DNA from: SZAS-79 sp038329645 | GTDB lineage: Bacteria > Pseudomonadota > Gammaproteobacteria > Burkholderiales > SG8-39 | DNA length: 35,038 nucleotides | Assembly: GCA_038329645.1 (NCBI GenBank) | Contig: JBBQNG010000006.1 | Span: forward strand, 1-35,038 | Direction of reading: 5' to 3' | Part shown: one piece after another, positions 15,303 to 23,715 of the stretch | Position numbering within the stretch: the stretch's first letter is position 1 | Layout of the letters: the number at the start of each line of letters is the position of its first letter | Notes under the pieces: generated by a model | Seen by the model: only the letters and a program-made list of their open reading frames with translations | Told to the model about the DNA's origin: nothing | The model's database searches: none | Position numbers and translations under genes: made by a program

Positions 15303-15773
15303 ATGGTGCATACAAGAATAAGGAAGTTCAACACCCGCGATGTCTGGAGGGGCCAGAACATCGACAACGACCTTGCCATGGCCGTACGGGCCGGCAACAT
15401 GGTATTCGTCCGCGGCCAGACCGGCATGGACCTGAAGGGAAAAATCCACGGCATCAACGACCCGGCGGCGCAGACGGAAAACGCGATGCGGTGCTTGAAA
15501 ACGCTTCTTGAGGAAGCCGGTTCAAAACTCGAAGACGTGTGCAAGATCGTGATCTACGTGACCGACCGCGCCTATCGCGAAGCGGTCTATCGGGTAATCG
15601 GCAAATGGCTCAAAGGCGTCCACCCGGTATCCACGGGGATCATCGTGCAGGGATTGGCTCGCCCCGAGTTGCTGATGGAGATCGACGTGTTCGCGGTGAT
15701 CCCGGATACCCGGGCCATCGCCGCGAAACCGGCAACGAAGGCAGGACGCAGGGTGAAAAAAGGGTCGAAGTAG
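15303..15773 (+). CDS. RidA/YjgF-family protein with basic C-terminal extension
   Basis: A 156-residue RidA-fold protein. The core (about residues 5-135) carries V-F-V-R-G-Q-T-G near residue 34, A-M-R-C-L-K-T-L-L-E near 61, and M-E-I-D-V-F-A-V near 125. Archetypal RidA hydrolyses enamine/imine intermediates with a conserved arginine (Arg105 in E. coli); by eye alignment Ser110 occupies that position, so this is a non-archetypal Rid subgroup and its activity may differ. A 20-residue Lys/Arg/Ala-rich tail is extra. It lies 19 bases after the monooxygenase gene with an AGGGA site before the ATG. In the Rut pathway of pyrimidine breakdown a RidA protein (RutC) also accompanies a flavin monooxygenase and a flavin reductase, which is a useful analogy. 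Confidence 0.88.
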   Translation: MVHTRIRKFNTRDVWRGQNIDNDLAMAVRAGNMVFVRGQTGMDLKGKIHGINDPAAQTENAMRCLKTLLEEAGSKLEDVCKIVIYVTDRAYREAVYRVIGKWLKGVHPVSTGIIVQGLARPELLMEIDVFAVIPDTRAIAAKPATKAGRRVKKGSK

Positions 15774-15783
15774 ACTTCAACGA

Positions 15784-16848
15784 ATGGGCACTCAACGCGC
15801 GCCGCTTTCAGGGCCGGATGTCTGGCTCGGCAAGGACATGGAAAAACGCACCGACTGGATCCATGTCCTTGCGAAGGATGAGATTGCCGATCTCGAGCGA
15901 GCCGTTCTCTCGGTGCGCCAACGTCATTCGGAAATGTACGCTGTGACTGCGGATGCCTTTCCGCTTCCGGTCCTCTCGCGCCGGTTCGAGGCGATTTCCC
16001 ATGCTCTCGAGCACGGATGCGGAGTGGCCAATATCCGTGGCATTCCCACAGACACTTTCTCAATGGAAGATCTGCGGTGGGTCCTGTGGGGCATGGGGAC
16101 GCACCTGGGTACCGCCGTTTCTCAGAACAAGATCGGCGAATTTTTTGCTGAAGTGCGGGACTACGGTGAAAACCTGGGAAGGCCGGACTCGCGAGGGTAT
16201 CGGACCGCGTCATCGCTCAGGTTCCATACCGACCGGTGCGATGTAGTCGCATTGCTGTGTGCGCGCCAGTGCAGGGAAGGCGGCGACAGCCGCATAGTGA
16301 GCACGCCCGCGATCCACAACGCGATGCTCGAACGCCGCCCCGATCTTCTGGAAGAGCTGTTCGGGCCCTACCACCACAGCCGGCAGAGCGAAGAAGGGGC
16401 GGGGGAATTGCCGTACTACGTCAATCCGGTGTTCGGCGTGCACAAGGGGCGTTTTTCCAGCCAGTATTCCCGCTCATACGTCGAATCCGCGCAGAAATTC
16501 AACGGAACGCCCCGGCTGCGCAAGGAGCAGGACGAGGCGCTCGACCTGCTCGCAGCCCTCGCGGACGAGATGTGCCTCCAGACGCGCATGGAACCAGGGG
16601 ACATCCAGCTCCTGAATAACCATGTCACCTATCACTCGCGCACGGCGATTGTCGACCATGACGAGGTGGACAAGAAGCGCCTGGTCTACAGGCTCTGGCT
16701 CTCCACGCCCGAGAGTCGCGAGCTGCCGCCGGGCTATGAGGTGCTGTGGGGATCGGCTTCAGGAGGGGCTCTGCGCGGCGGGGTGGCGCCCGGCACCGGA
16801 TTGCGCAACGTGTCCGAGTGGCGCATGGCGGCCGCACGCCATGGCTGA
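15784..16848 (+). CDS. TauD/TfdA-like Fe(II)/2-oxoglutarate dioxygenase
   Basis: A 354-residue putative non-haem iron dioxygenase. The facial triad is visible as His148-Thr-Asp150 (L-R-F-H-T-D-R) and His284 (H-V-T-Y-H-S-R), and Arg303 (V-Y-R-L-W-L) is placed to bind 2-oxoglutarate. Such enzymes hydroxylate or oxidatively cleave small acids, releasing succinate and CO2. It comes 10 bases after the RidA gene and is the last recognised gene of the operon beginning with the monooxygenase. A second start (ATG 15838) exists, but the first is kept since it sits at the expected operon spacing; neither has a strong ribosome binding site. The substrate is unknown; the neighbours suggest a ring-derived acid. 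Confidence 0.87.
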   Translation: MGTQRAPLSGPDVWLGKDMEKRTDWIHVLAKDEIADLERAVLSVRQRHSEMYAVTADAFPLPVLSRRFEAISHALEHGCGVANIRGIPTDTFSMEDLRWVLWGMGTHLGTAVSQNKIGEFFAEVRDYGENLGRPDSRGYRTASSLRFHTDRCDVVALLCARQCREGGDSRIVSTPAIHNAMLERRPDLLEELFGPYHHSRQSEEGAGELPYYVNPVFGVHKGRFSSQYSRSYVESAQKFNGTPRLRKEQDEALDLLAALADEMCLQTRMEPGDIQLLNNHVTYHSRTAIVDHDEVDKKRLVYRLWLSTPESRELPPGYEVLWGSASGGALRGGVAPGTGLRNVSEWRMAAARHG

Positions 16849-16958
16849 AACGCAACGGGCCGCGGCGCAGGATTGCGAAGTCGCCAGGGCGGGACTGGCC
16901 GCCTTGGGAGCCCAGCCGCTGTGAATCCTGCAAGCGGGGAGCCGCCCGGCTAGCGCAG

Positions 16959-16964
16959 TACAAT
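16959..16964 (+). promoter_or_regulatory. Possible -10 element for the 5'-nucleotidase gene
   Basis: TACAAT lies 41 bases before the ATG at 17006 in the 157-base gap after the dioxygenase gene. No matching -35 hexamer is evident. It hints that the nucleotidase has its own promoter. Confidence 0.3.
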
Positions 16965-17005
16965 CAGCCGGATTAGCGCCGAATCGCGGCGCCGCGGAAA
17001 TCCTG

Positions 17006-17914
17006 ATGGCGGTAACTTTCGACGGCAAGCTGGTGGTGGCGATCGCTTCGCGCGCCCTGTTCGATTTCGAGGAAGAGAACAAGGTGTTCGAAAAGAGCGG
17101 CGATCGCGCCTATATGGAGCTGCAGCTTGCCCGCCTTGAGGACTGCGCCAAGCGCGGAGTTGCTTTCCCATTGGTCCAGAAGCTACTCGCTTTCAACACG
17201 GCTGACGCTCACCGGGTCGAAGTCGTAATTCTTTCGAAAAACGACCCGGTGTCCGGTCTGCGGGTCTTCCGGTCGGCGAAGCAGGCCGGCCTCAAGCTCG
17301 AGCGCGGTGTATTCACCCGGGGCCGCAATGCCTATCACTACCTGGAGGCATTGCACGCGAACCTGTTTCTGTCGGCCAACGAGGAAGATGTGCGCGGTGC
17401 GATCGATGCCCACTTTCCCGCTGCGCGGGTAATCCCGGAATCGGCGCAGGCTGCGGCCCGGCACGCCGGTGAGGTGCGGATAGCCTTCGACGGCGACGCG
17501 GTCCTTTTCTCCGACGAGGCCGAGCAAGTGTTCCAGCGCGACGGCCTCGACGCCTTCCAGAGGCACGAGAGCGAGCACGCCCTCAAGCCCCTGCCGCCCG
17601 GACCATTCAAGCCGCTGCTCGAAGCGCTGCACCGCCTCCAGAATGCGGGTGCAGAAGTACCGATGCGGATCCGCACTGCGCTCGTGACCGCGCGCAGCGC
17701 GCCGGCGCACGAGCGCGCGGTGAGGACACTGATGAACTGGAACGTGGGGGTGGACGAGGCGATGTTTCTGGGTGGCCTGGATAAAAGCGCGTTCCTTACT
17801 GCGTTCCAGCCCGACATCTATTTCGACGACCAGCGCGGTCACGTCGAGTCTGCCCAGAAGCACGTCGCGACGGGGCACGTGCCTTTCGGCGTGGCTAACC
17901 TTCGAAAGCGCTGA
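17006..17914 (+). CDS. Cytosolic 5'-nucleotidase (NT5C1-like)
   Basis: A 302-residue protein of the 5'-nucleotidase family related to animal cytosolic NT5C1. N-terminal L-V-V-A-I-A-S-R-A-L-F-D and E-E-E-N-K-V-F are characteristic; the HAD-type motif I is D162-G-D164 (A-F-D-G-D-A-V-L-F-S-D-E), and a late Y-F-D-D-Q-R-G-H binds metal. The enzyme dephosphorylates nucleoside monophosphates. Such genes are common in betaproteobacteria as stand-alone cytosolic enzymes. It is separated from the dioxygenase by 157 bases with a possible promoter, and its last 20 bases overlap the convergent ABC ATPase gene, so a link to the catabolic locus is uncertain. Confidence 0.92.
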   Translation: MAVTFDGKLVVAIASRALFDFEEENKVFEKSGDRAYMELQLARLEDCAKRGVAFPLVQKLLAFNTADAHRVEVVILSKNDPVSGLRVFRSAKQAGLKLERGVFTRGRNAYHYLEALHANLFLSANEEDVRGAIDAHFPAARVIPESAQAAARHAGEVRIAFDGDAVLFSDEAEQVFQRDGLDAFQRHESEHALKPLPPGPFKPLLEALHRLQNAGAEVPMRIRTALVTARSAPAHERAVRTLMNWNVGVDEAMFLGGLDKSAFLTAFQPDIYFDDQRGHVESAQKHVATGHVPFGVANLRKR

Positions 17915-18899
17915 GCCTTCCCTCCTCGACGGCGTGGCACGCGACGCTACGGGCACCCGGGAGATCGAGCCGTGCCGGCGCTTCTGTCCTGCAGCGCTGA
18001 TTCGCATGCGGGCACCGTGGATTGAATGTGCATCCGCTTGGCGGCGACAGGGGATTGGGCACTTCGCCGGCAACCGGGGTGCGCGCCTTGCCGCTCATCT
18101 CGAGGTCGGGTATGGCATCGATCAGCATGCGGGTGTACGGATGGCGCGGGCGATCAAACAGATCCTTCGCATCGGCGACTTCGACCAGCCGGCCCAGGTA
18201 CATCACCCCGACCCGGGTCGCGATATGGGCTACCACCGCGAGGTTGTGCGAAATAAAAAGATAGGTCAGTCCGAGGCGCTGCTGCATATCCTTCATGAGG
18301 TTGAGGATCTGCGCCTGCACCGATACGTCGAGCGCTGAAGTCGGTTCGTCGCACACCAGGAATTCCGGGTTCGAGGAAAGCGCGCGCGCGATCGATATCC
18401 GCTGTCGCTGGCCGCCGGAGAATTCGTGCGGATATTTCCCCCCGTCCTCGGCGGCGAGCCCGACCTGGGCAAGCAATTCGGCTACGCGCGCCGCGAGTGC
18501 GGCCGCGCCCGGAACGAGCCCGTGGGCGACAATGGGCTCGGCGACGATGTCCCTCACACGCCAGCGCGGATTGAGGCTGGCATAGGGCTCCTGGAAAATC
18601 ATCTGCATGCGGCGGCGAAGCGGTGCCGACGACGGCTCCGCAAGGTCGGAGCCATCGAACACGATGCGGCCGCGCGAGGGCGCGTACAGCCCTACGATCA
18701 GCCGCGCAACGGTCGACTTGCCGCAGCCCGATTCGCCCACCAGCGCCAGCGTTTCGCCGCGCCGGATGGAGAAAGAAACGTCGTCGACCGCACGCAGGCT
18801 GCGTCGCGGCACGCCTTCGAACACCCGATTGAGCCAAGGCCGCGAGACGTCGAAATCCCGGCCTACCCCCGTTAGTTCGAGAAGGGTGTCAGCGGGCAT
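17895..18899 (-). CDS. Peptide-type ABC importer ATPase (DppF/OppF-like)
   Basis: A 334-residue ATP-binding subunit with Walker A G-E-S-G-C-G-K-S, signature F-S-G-G-Q-R-Q-R-I-S-I-A-R-A-L, and Walker B F-L-V-C-D-E-P-T-S-A-L-D. The C-terminal oligopeptide/dipeptide extension has the cysteine pattern C-T-F-N-P-R-C-P-H-x4-C that is typical for this subgroup. It would energise import together with the DppD-like partner as a heterodimer at the inner membrane. It is the last gene of the operon; its start overlaps the stop of the DppD-like gene by 11 bases. The 3' end overlaps the convergent nucleotidase gene by 20 bases. Confidence 0.95.
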   Translation of the reverse strand: MPADTLLELTGVGRDFDVSRPWLNRVFEGVPRRSLRAVDDVSFSIRRGETLALVGESGCGKSTVARLIVGLYAPSRGRIVFDGSDLAEPSSAPLRRRMQMIFQEPYASLNPRWRVRDIVAEPIVAHGLVPGAAALAARVAELLAQVGLAAEDGGKYPHEFSGGQRQRISIARALSSNPEFLVCDEPTSALDVSVQAQILNLMKDMQQRLGLTYLFISHNLAVVAHIATRVGVMYLGRLVEVADAKDLFDRPRHPYTRMLIDAIPDLEMSGKARTPVAGEVPNPLSPPSGCTFNPRCPHANQRCRTEAPARLDLPGARSVACHAVEEGRLSAFEG

Positions 18900-19854
18900 A
18901 GAGCCAGCACGCGGCCTGGTTTGTGCCCGCGGGCATCGGCGAAGGGCGCTCTGTCATGCACCGCCCGAAGCGCTTCGGGCAGCGCGGGTTGAAGGCGCAG
19001 CCCGGTGGAATTGCATTCAAACGGGGCATGGCGCCGTCGATCTGCGCGAGTGACTGACGGGAGTCGCCCAGCTTGGGGATCGAACTCATCAGGCCGCTCG
19101 TATAAGGATGGCGTGGCGCGTGGATTACATCCTTCACCGGGCCGATCTCGGCGAGGCGTCCGGCATACATCACCGCGACGCGATCGGCGGTCTCGGCGAT
19201 CACGCCCATGTCGTGCGTGATGAGCATGACTGCGGCGCCGTTATTACCGGCCAGTTTTTTGAGCAGATCTATGATTTGAGCCTGGATCGAAACGTCGAGC
19301 GCCGTGGTCGGTTCGTCGGCCACGATGAGGCGCGGCCGGGCGCACAAGGCCAGCGCAATCACCACGCGCTGTCGCATCCCGCCGGAAAAGTGATGCGGGT
19401 AGTTGTCTATCCGGATCTCCGGCGCGGGAATACCGACCTCGGCGAGCAGCTCGATGGCGCGATGCCGAGCCTGCCTATTGTCCAGACTCAGATGCACCTG
19501 GATGGTTTCGACGAGTTGCTCCCCGATCGTGAAGAGCGGATTCAGCGAAGTCAGGGGGTCTTGGAAGATGGCGCCGATGCGTTTGCCGCGGATCCGCTGC
19601 ATCGCCTCTGCGGGAAGATTGTCGATCCGCTCGCCCTCCAATCGGATCTCCCCCGCCGCAATGCGGCCCGGGGGCTCGAGCAGGCCGATGATGGCCATGC
19701 CGGTGAGCGACTTGCCCGCGCCCGATTCCCCGACCACGCCAAGCACTTCGCCGGGAGCGATTTCGAAGGAAAGGTCGTCGACCGCGACCAGCGTTCCGCG
19801 GCGCGTGGGAAACTCCACGCGCAGGTTTCGGACCTCGAGGAGCGCAGGAGGCAT
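18889..19854 (-). CDS. Peptide-type ABC importer ATPase (DppD/OppD-like)
   Basis: A 321-residue ATP-binding subunit with Walker A G-E-S-G-A-G-K-S, signature F-S-G-G-M-R-Q-R-V, and Walker B L-I-V-A-D-E-P-T-T-A-L-D. A C-terminal C-A-F-N-P-R-C-P-K-x5-C segment marks the oligopeptide/dipeptide class. It partners the overlapping DppF-like gene. A gap of 65 bases separates it from the permease gene upstream; that gap has no clear terminator, so one transcript is likely. An AGGAGG-like run lies just before the ATG. Confidence 0.95.
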   Translation of the reverse strand: MPPALLEVRNLRVEFPTRRGTLVAVDDLSFEIAPGEVLGVVGESGAGKSLTGMAIIGLLEPPGRIAAGEIRLEGERIDNLPAEAMQRIRGKRIGAIFQDPLTSLNPLFTIGEQLVETIQVHLSLDNRQARHRAIELLAEVGIPAPEIRIDNYPHHFSGGMRQRVVIALALCARPRLIVADEPTTALDVSIQAQIIDLLKKLAGNNGAAVMLITHDMGVIAETADRVAVMYAGRLAEIGPVKDVIHAPRHPYTSGLMSSIPKLGDSRQSLAQIDGAMPRLNAIPPGCAFNPRCPKRFGRCMTERPSPMPAGTNQAACWLYAR

Positions 19855-19919
19855 GTCAGGAAGTTCCCTCGAAAGCCGCTCCCAGTCTTGGGATGGTTGA
19901 AAAAATTGTCAGTAGGGCC

Positions 19920-20840
19920 TCAGCGCAATTTCGGGTTGAGCGCATCGCGCAACCAGTCGCCCAGCAGGTTCACGGACAGCACCAGCACGATCAGCGCTAA
20001 GCCTGGAAACACCGTGATCCACCATTCTCCCGAAAGCAGGAAATCATTGCCGACGCGTATCAGGGTGCCGAGCGACGGCTGGGTGGCCGGCACGCCGACG
20101 CCGAGGTAGGACAGCGTAGCCTCCGTAATGATCGCGGTGGCGAGATGGATCGTGGCAAGTACCAGCACGGGGCCCATCACGTTCGGCAGCACATGGCGAA
20201 GCATGATCGACGCCTGGCTGCGGCCGATCACGCGGGCGGCCTGAACGTACTCCTTGTTGCGCTCGACGAGGGTGGATCCGCGCACGGTCCGGGCGTACTG
20301 CACCCAGCTCGATACGCCGATGGCCAGGATCAGCACGTATATGGCGATCTGGTCGTGCGCCTCGCGCGGCAGCGCGACGCGCGCCACGCCGTCGATCAAG
20401 AGCGCGATCAGAATCGGCGGGAACGACAGCTGGATGTCCGCCACCCGCATGATAAACGCTTCGACCGTGCCGCCCACGTACCCCGAGATCAGGCCCAGCC
20501 CCACGCCGAGCACCATCGAGAACAGCACGGAAGCGACGCCCACGGCGAGCGATATGCGCGCGCCGTACATGATGGTCGAGAGCAGGTCGCGTCCCTGATC
20601 GTCCGTGCCGAGCAGATACCGTGAGCGTCCGCCAGCGGTCCACGCGGGCGGCGTAAACCCATCCGTAAGTATCAGGGTCCCGCTGTCGAAGGGGCTATGC
20701 GGCGCGAGCCAGGGCGCGAACACTGCGCCGCCGACGCATATGAGCGTCAGGAGCGCGGCTACGAGGACGACCGGCGAGCGCCGGAAGCTCCAGGCGAGAT
20801 CGTGATCCCAAGCCCCGCGAAACCGGTCACTGATGCTCAT
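19920..20840 (-). CDS. Peptide-type ABC importer permease (DppC-like)
   Basis: A 306-residue inner-membrane permease with about six membrane segments. An N-terminal hydrophobic segment follows residue 25 (S-P-V-V-L-V-A-A-L-L-T). The cytoplasmic loop that contacts the ATPases is seen as E-Y-V-Q-A-A-R-V-I-G-R-S near residue 198. The DppC/OppC class is recognised by its N-terminal extension and by G-T-D-D-Q-G-R-D near residue 78. It lies between the solute-binding protein gene and the ATPase genes, while its DppB-like partner is encoded at the other end of the operon. Confidence 0.94.
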   Translation of the reverse strand: MSISDRFRGAWDHDLAWSFRRSPVVLVAALLTLICVGGAVFAPWLAPHSPFDSGTLILTDGFTPPAWTAGGRSRYLLGTDDQGRDLLSTIMYGARISLAVGVASVLFSMVLGVGLGLISGYVGGTVEAFIMRVADIQLSFPPILIALLIDGVARVALPREAHDQIAIYVLILAIGVSSWVQYARTVRGSTLVERNKEYVQAARVIGRSQASIMLRHVLPNVMGPVLVLATIHLATAIITEATLSYLGVGVPATQPSLGTLIRVGNDFLLSGEWWITVFPGLALIVLVLSVNLLGDWLRDALNPKLR

Positions 20841-20889
20841 TTGTCAGCCCGCTGCACGCCAGTCCGGGCGTAAGCGGTCGGTCTGGAAC

Positions 20890-22473
20890 TCACTCGATAC
20901 GCGCGTAGCGCGACTCGGGCCGGTCGTCCGATTTGTATACGGTGGTCACGTTCTTCTTCATCGCCCATGGCCGAAGCTGGTGGTGCAGGGGTACGTAGTA
21001 GTAGTTGTCGCGGGTGAGGACCAGGCCGTCGCGCAGCAGGACGTCGCGCTTTTTCACATCCGTCTCGGTCTTGGCGGCATCGATCAGCGCGTCGAGCTTC
21101 GCATCGCTGATGCGGCCGAGGTTGAAGCTGCCGTCGGCGCCGGTGGTCTTGGTGCGCATCAGCGATTGCAGCGTGTAGTTCGCATCGAAGGTCGCCACCC
21201 CCCAGCCGAGCATGTACGCGCTGTGGTCGAATTTCTGTATTTTGGAAATGAAGCTGGCCATGGGCTGGGCGTTGAGCTTGACCTTGAGTCCCGCCTTTGC
21301 CCACATGCCCACCAGGGCCTGGCAGATCTCCTCGTCGTTCACGTAGCGGTTGTTCGGGCAGTCCAGCCCGAATTCAAAACCGTTGGGATATCCGGCCTCG
21401 GATAACAGTTTTTTGGCGCCTTCAACATCCGTCGTGCCGACCTTGTCCAATTCCGTTGTGTAACCGTGCACTCCCGGGGCGACCATGATCGCCGCCGGAA
21501 TCGACAGGCCCCGCATGGTGACGCGCTTGATTGCCTCCCGGTCCACAGAGATGTTCAGGGCCTTGCGCACGCGGATGTCCTTGAAGGGGTTCTTGCCTTT
21601 GATGTTGGAATACAGCAGTTCGGTGCTGTATTGGTCCATCCCGATGAAGATCGTGCGTACCTCGTGGCCGTCGAGCACCTTGAGCTTGGGGTCGGTGCGC
21701 AGGCGCGTCACATCCTGTGTCGGCAGGTCTGTCACCAGATCCACGTCGCCGGCGAGCAGGGCCGCGACGCGCGTGGCGTCAGCCTTGATCGGCGTGTAAA
21801 TGACATCGGTCGCGTTGCCGTCGATCTTGTCCCACCAGGCCGTGTTGGCGGACATCAGGATCCGCTTGTCCGGTTCCCAGAGCTTGATGACGTAGGGCCC
21901 GGTCCCGTTGGCGTTGCGCGAGGCGAACGATTCTTCCTTCGCAACGTAGTTCTGTACGTTCTCGGACTTGTTCTTAACGGACCAGGCTTTGCTCATGATG
22001 CGAAAGTCGACCAGGAGTCGAAGCAGCACGGGATTTGGGCCCGAGAGGATCATTTCGACGGTGTAGTCGTCGATTTTCTTGACCTCTTTCACACCCGACA
22101 CGTAGATCTGGTTGGTGCCCTGGGGCTGGATGATGCGGCCATAGGAGAAGACGACGTCGTCCGCGGTGAACGGGGTACCGTCGTGGAATTTCACGCCCTT
22201 GCGCAAATTGAAACGCCACTGGGTGGGGGACACCTGCTGCCAGCTCGTCGCGAGGCTGGGCTCTACCTGGAAGTCCTTGGTATAGCGAACGAGGCTCTCG
22301 TAAGTATGCTGGAGGAGACCGTGCGTGGTGGCGTGGTTCTGCGAGTGCGGATCCAGCGTCAGGATGTCGTTTTGCGCCCCCCATCTCAGTGTGGCTGCAT
22401 AACCGGGAACTGCGGCGATGGACAAAACGGCAACTGCGGCGACTGCCGCGACAAACAGGCGTGCAAGTTTCAT
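20890..22473 (-). CDS. Periplasmic solute-binding protein, peptide class (family 5)
   Basis: A 527-residue substrate-binding protein for the ABC importer. A Sec signal peptide is evident: M-K-L-A-R-L-F then a hydrophobic Ala/Val stretch, and a cleavage site after Ala26 (G-Y-A|A-T-L). The mature chain shows family 5 features, including L-D-P-H-S-Q-N near residue 41, T-Q-W-R-F-N-L-R-K-G-V-K-F-H-D-G-T-P-F-T-A-D-D near residue 88, and D-I-R-V-R-K-A-L-N in the middle. No lipobox is present, so it is a free periplasmic protein. A strong AGGGAGG site lies six bases before the ATG. Its ligand may be a peptide or another compound with an amide bond, given the adjacent amidohydrolase. Confidence 0.94.
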   Translation of the reverse strand: MKLARLFVAAVAAVAVLSIAAVPGYAATLRWGAQNDILTLDPHSQNHATTHGLLQHTYESLVRYTKDFQVEPSLATSWQQVSPTQWRFNLRKGVKFHDGTPFTADDVVFSYGRIIQPQGTNQIYVSGVKEVKKIDDYTVEMILSGPNPVLLRLLVDFRIMSKAWSVKNKSENVQNYVAKEESFASRNANGTGPYVIKLWEPDKRILMSANTAWWDKIDGNATDVIYTPIKADATRVAALLAGDVDLVTDLPTQDVTRLRTDPKLKVLDGHEVRTIFIGMDQYSTELLYSNIKGKNPFKDIRVRKALNISVDREAIKRVTMRGLSIPAAIMVAPGVHGYTTELDKVGTTDVEGAKKLLSEAGYPNGFEFGLDCPNNRYVNDEEICQALVGMWAKAGLKVKLNAQPMASFISKIQKFDHSAYMLGWGVATFDANYTLQSLMRTKTTGADGSFNLGRISDAKLDALIDAAKTETDVKKRDVLLRDGLVLTRDNYYYVPLHHQLRPWAMKKNVTTVYKSDDRPESRYARIE

Positions 22474-22494
22474 GGTGGGCCTCCCTCTCTGGCG

Positions 22495-23697
22495 TTACTT
22501 TATCGGCAGCGATTCCTCGACCAGCGCAGCAAGGTAGCCGGCACCCATCGGAATCACATCGTCGTTGAAATCATAGTTAGGGTTATGCAGGAAGCAACTC
22601 ATCGGCCCGCCGCCCTGGCCCAGGAACACGTAGGCGCCGGGGCGTACCTGCAGCATGTAGGAAAAATCTTCGCCCCCCATCGTGGGGTCGGCATCGGTAA
22701 TTACATTCTCAGCGCCAAATATCCTGGTCCCGACTTGCGCGGCAAAATGCGCCTCCCGCTCGGTATTGACCGTGGCGGGATAGTTGCGCTGGTACTCGAT
22801 CAGCGCCGAGCCGCCCATGGCCTTCGCCACGCCGGCAACGATCTCCTTGACGCGCTTTTCCGCGAGGTCGCGCGTTTCGGCACGGAAACTGCGGATCGTG
22901 CCGCACAGCTTCACCGCGTCGGGGATCACGTTATTTGCGCCCACCTGGCTCGTCTGCATGGAGCACAGGCTTACGACGACGGCGTCCACCGGACTGACGT
23001 TTCGGCTCGCGATGGTTTGCAGCGCGGTGATGATGTGAGCGGCAATGACCACGGGGTCCACCGAGAGATGCGGCATCGCGGCGTGGCCGCCTTGGCCTTT
23101 CACAGTAATCTTTAGCTCGTCGGTTGCCGCCATTACCGGGCCGGGTCGAACCGCGATCTTTCCAGGGGGCAAGCTGGGCCAGTTGTGCAGCGCATAGATC
23201 TCATCGGCCGGAAAGCGCTCGAACAGGCCGTCCTCGATCATCACCCGTCCGCCGCCGCCGCCTTCTTCGGCGGGTTGAAAAATAAGATAGGCAGTACCGT
23301 CGAAGTTGCGTGTTTCGGCCAAATACCTGCCCGCGCCGAGCAGCATGGTTGTATGGCCGTCGTGGCCGCACGCGTGCATGCAGCCTGGGTTGACCGATTT
23401 ATAGGGCATGTTGCCGAGCTCGTGCATGGGCAGGCAGTCCATGTCGGCGCGCAGGCCGATCGCGCGGCCGCTGGAGGATTTGCCGCCTTTCACCACACCG
23501 ACAAGGCCGGTCTTGGCAAGGCCGCGGTGGACTTCTACGCCCCAGCTTTCGAGCTTGGAGGCGACCAGGTCGGAAGTGCGTTGCTCTGTAAAACCGAGCT
23601 CCGGATGGGCATGGATGTCGTGGCGGATATCGGCCAGTTCCTGGTGGAAGGCGCGGATTCGCTCCACAGGCGTGTCTTGCTTGAGAGGTGCGTTCAT
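22495..23697 (-). CDS. M20-family amidohydrolase (hippurate hydrolase-like)
   Basis: A 400-residue metal-dependent amidohydrolase without a signal peptide, thus cytoplasmic. Metal-site motifs are C106-M-H108-A-C-G-H-D113-G-H115, Q-P-A-E-E at 141-145, and the late M-G-G-E-D-F-S-Y-M. An N-terminal H-x-H-P-E-L-G-F motif near residue 29 is typical of aminoacylase/hippurate hydrolase relatives. The enzyme would cleave an N-acyl or amino-acid amide bond. It is embedded in the importer operon between the DppB-like gene and the binding-protein gene, so the imported substrate is most likely its substrate. An AGGAGA site precedes the ATG. Confidence 0.94.
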   Translation of the reverse strand: MNAPLKQDTPVERIRAFHQELADIRHDIHAHPELGFTEQRTSDLVASKLESWGVEVHRGLAKTGLVGVVKGGKSSSGRAIGLRADMDCLPMHELGNMPYKSVNPGCMHACGHDGHTTMLLGAGRYLAETRNFDGTAYLIFQPAEEGGGGGRVMIEDGLFERFPADEIYALHNWPSLPPGKIAVRPGPVMAATDELKITVKGQGGHAAMPHLSVDPVVIAAHIITALQTIASRNVSPVDAVVVSLCSMQTSQVGANNVIPDAVKLCGTIRSFRAETRDLAEKRVKEIVAGVAKAMGGSALIEYQRNYPATVNTEREAHFAAQVGTRIFGAENVITDADPTMGGEDFSYMLQVRPGAYVFLGQGGGPMSCFLHNPNYDFNDDVIPMGAGYLAALVEESLPIK

Positions 23698-23715
23698 GGT
23701 CTTCTCCTAATGGAT

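Noticed and set aside
13781..15544. A 587-codon minus-strand open frame opposite the HpaB-like gene
   Set aside because: It is antisense to a full-length enzyme of a well-known family and shows only composition-driven, low-complexity residues.
16842..16924. A 27-codon frame (M-A-E-T-Q-R-A) directly overlapping the dioxygenase stop
   Set aside because: Too short, no ribosome binding site of its own, and no recognisable features; probably chance.
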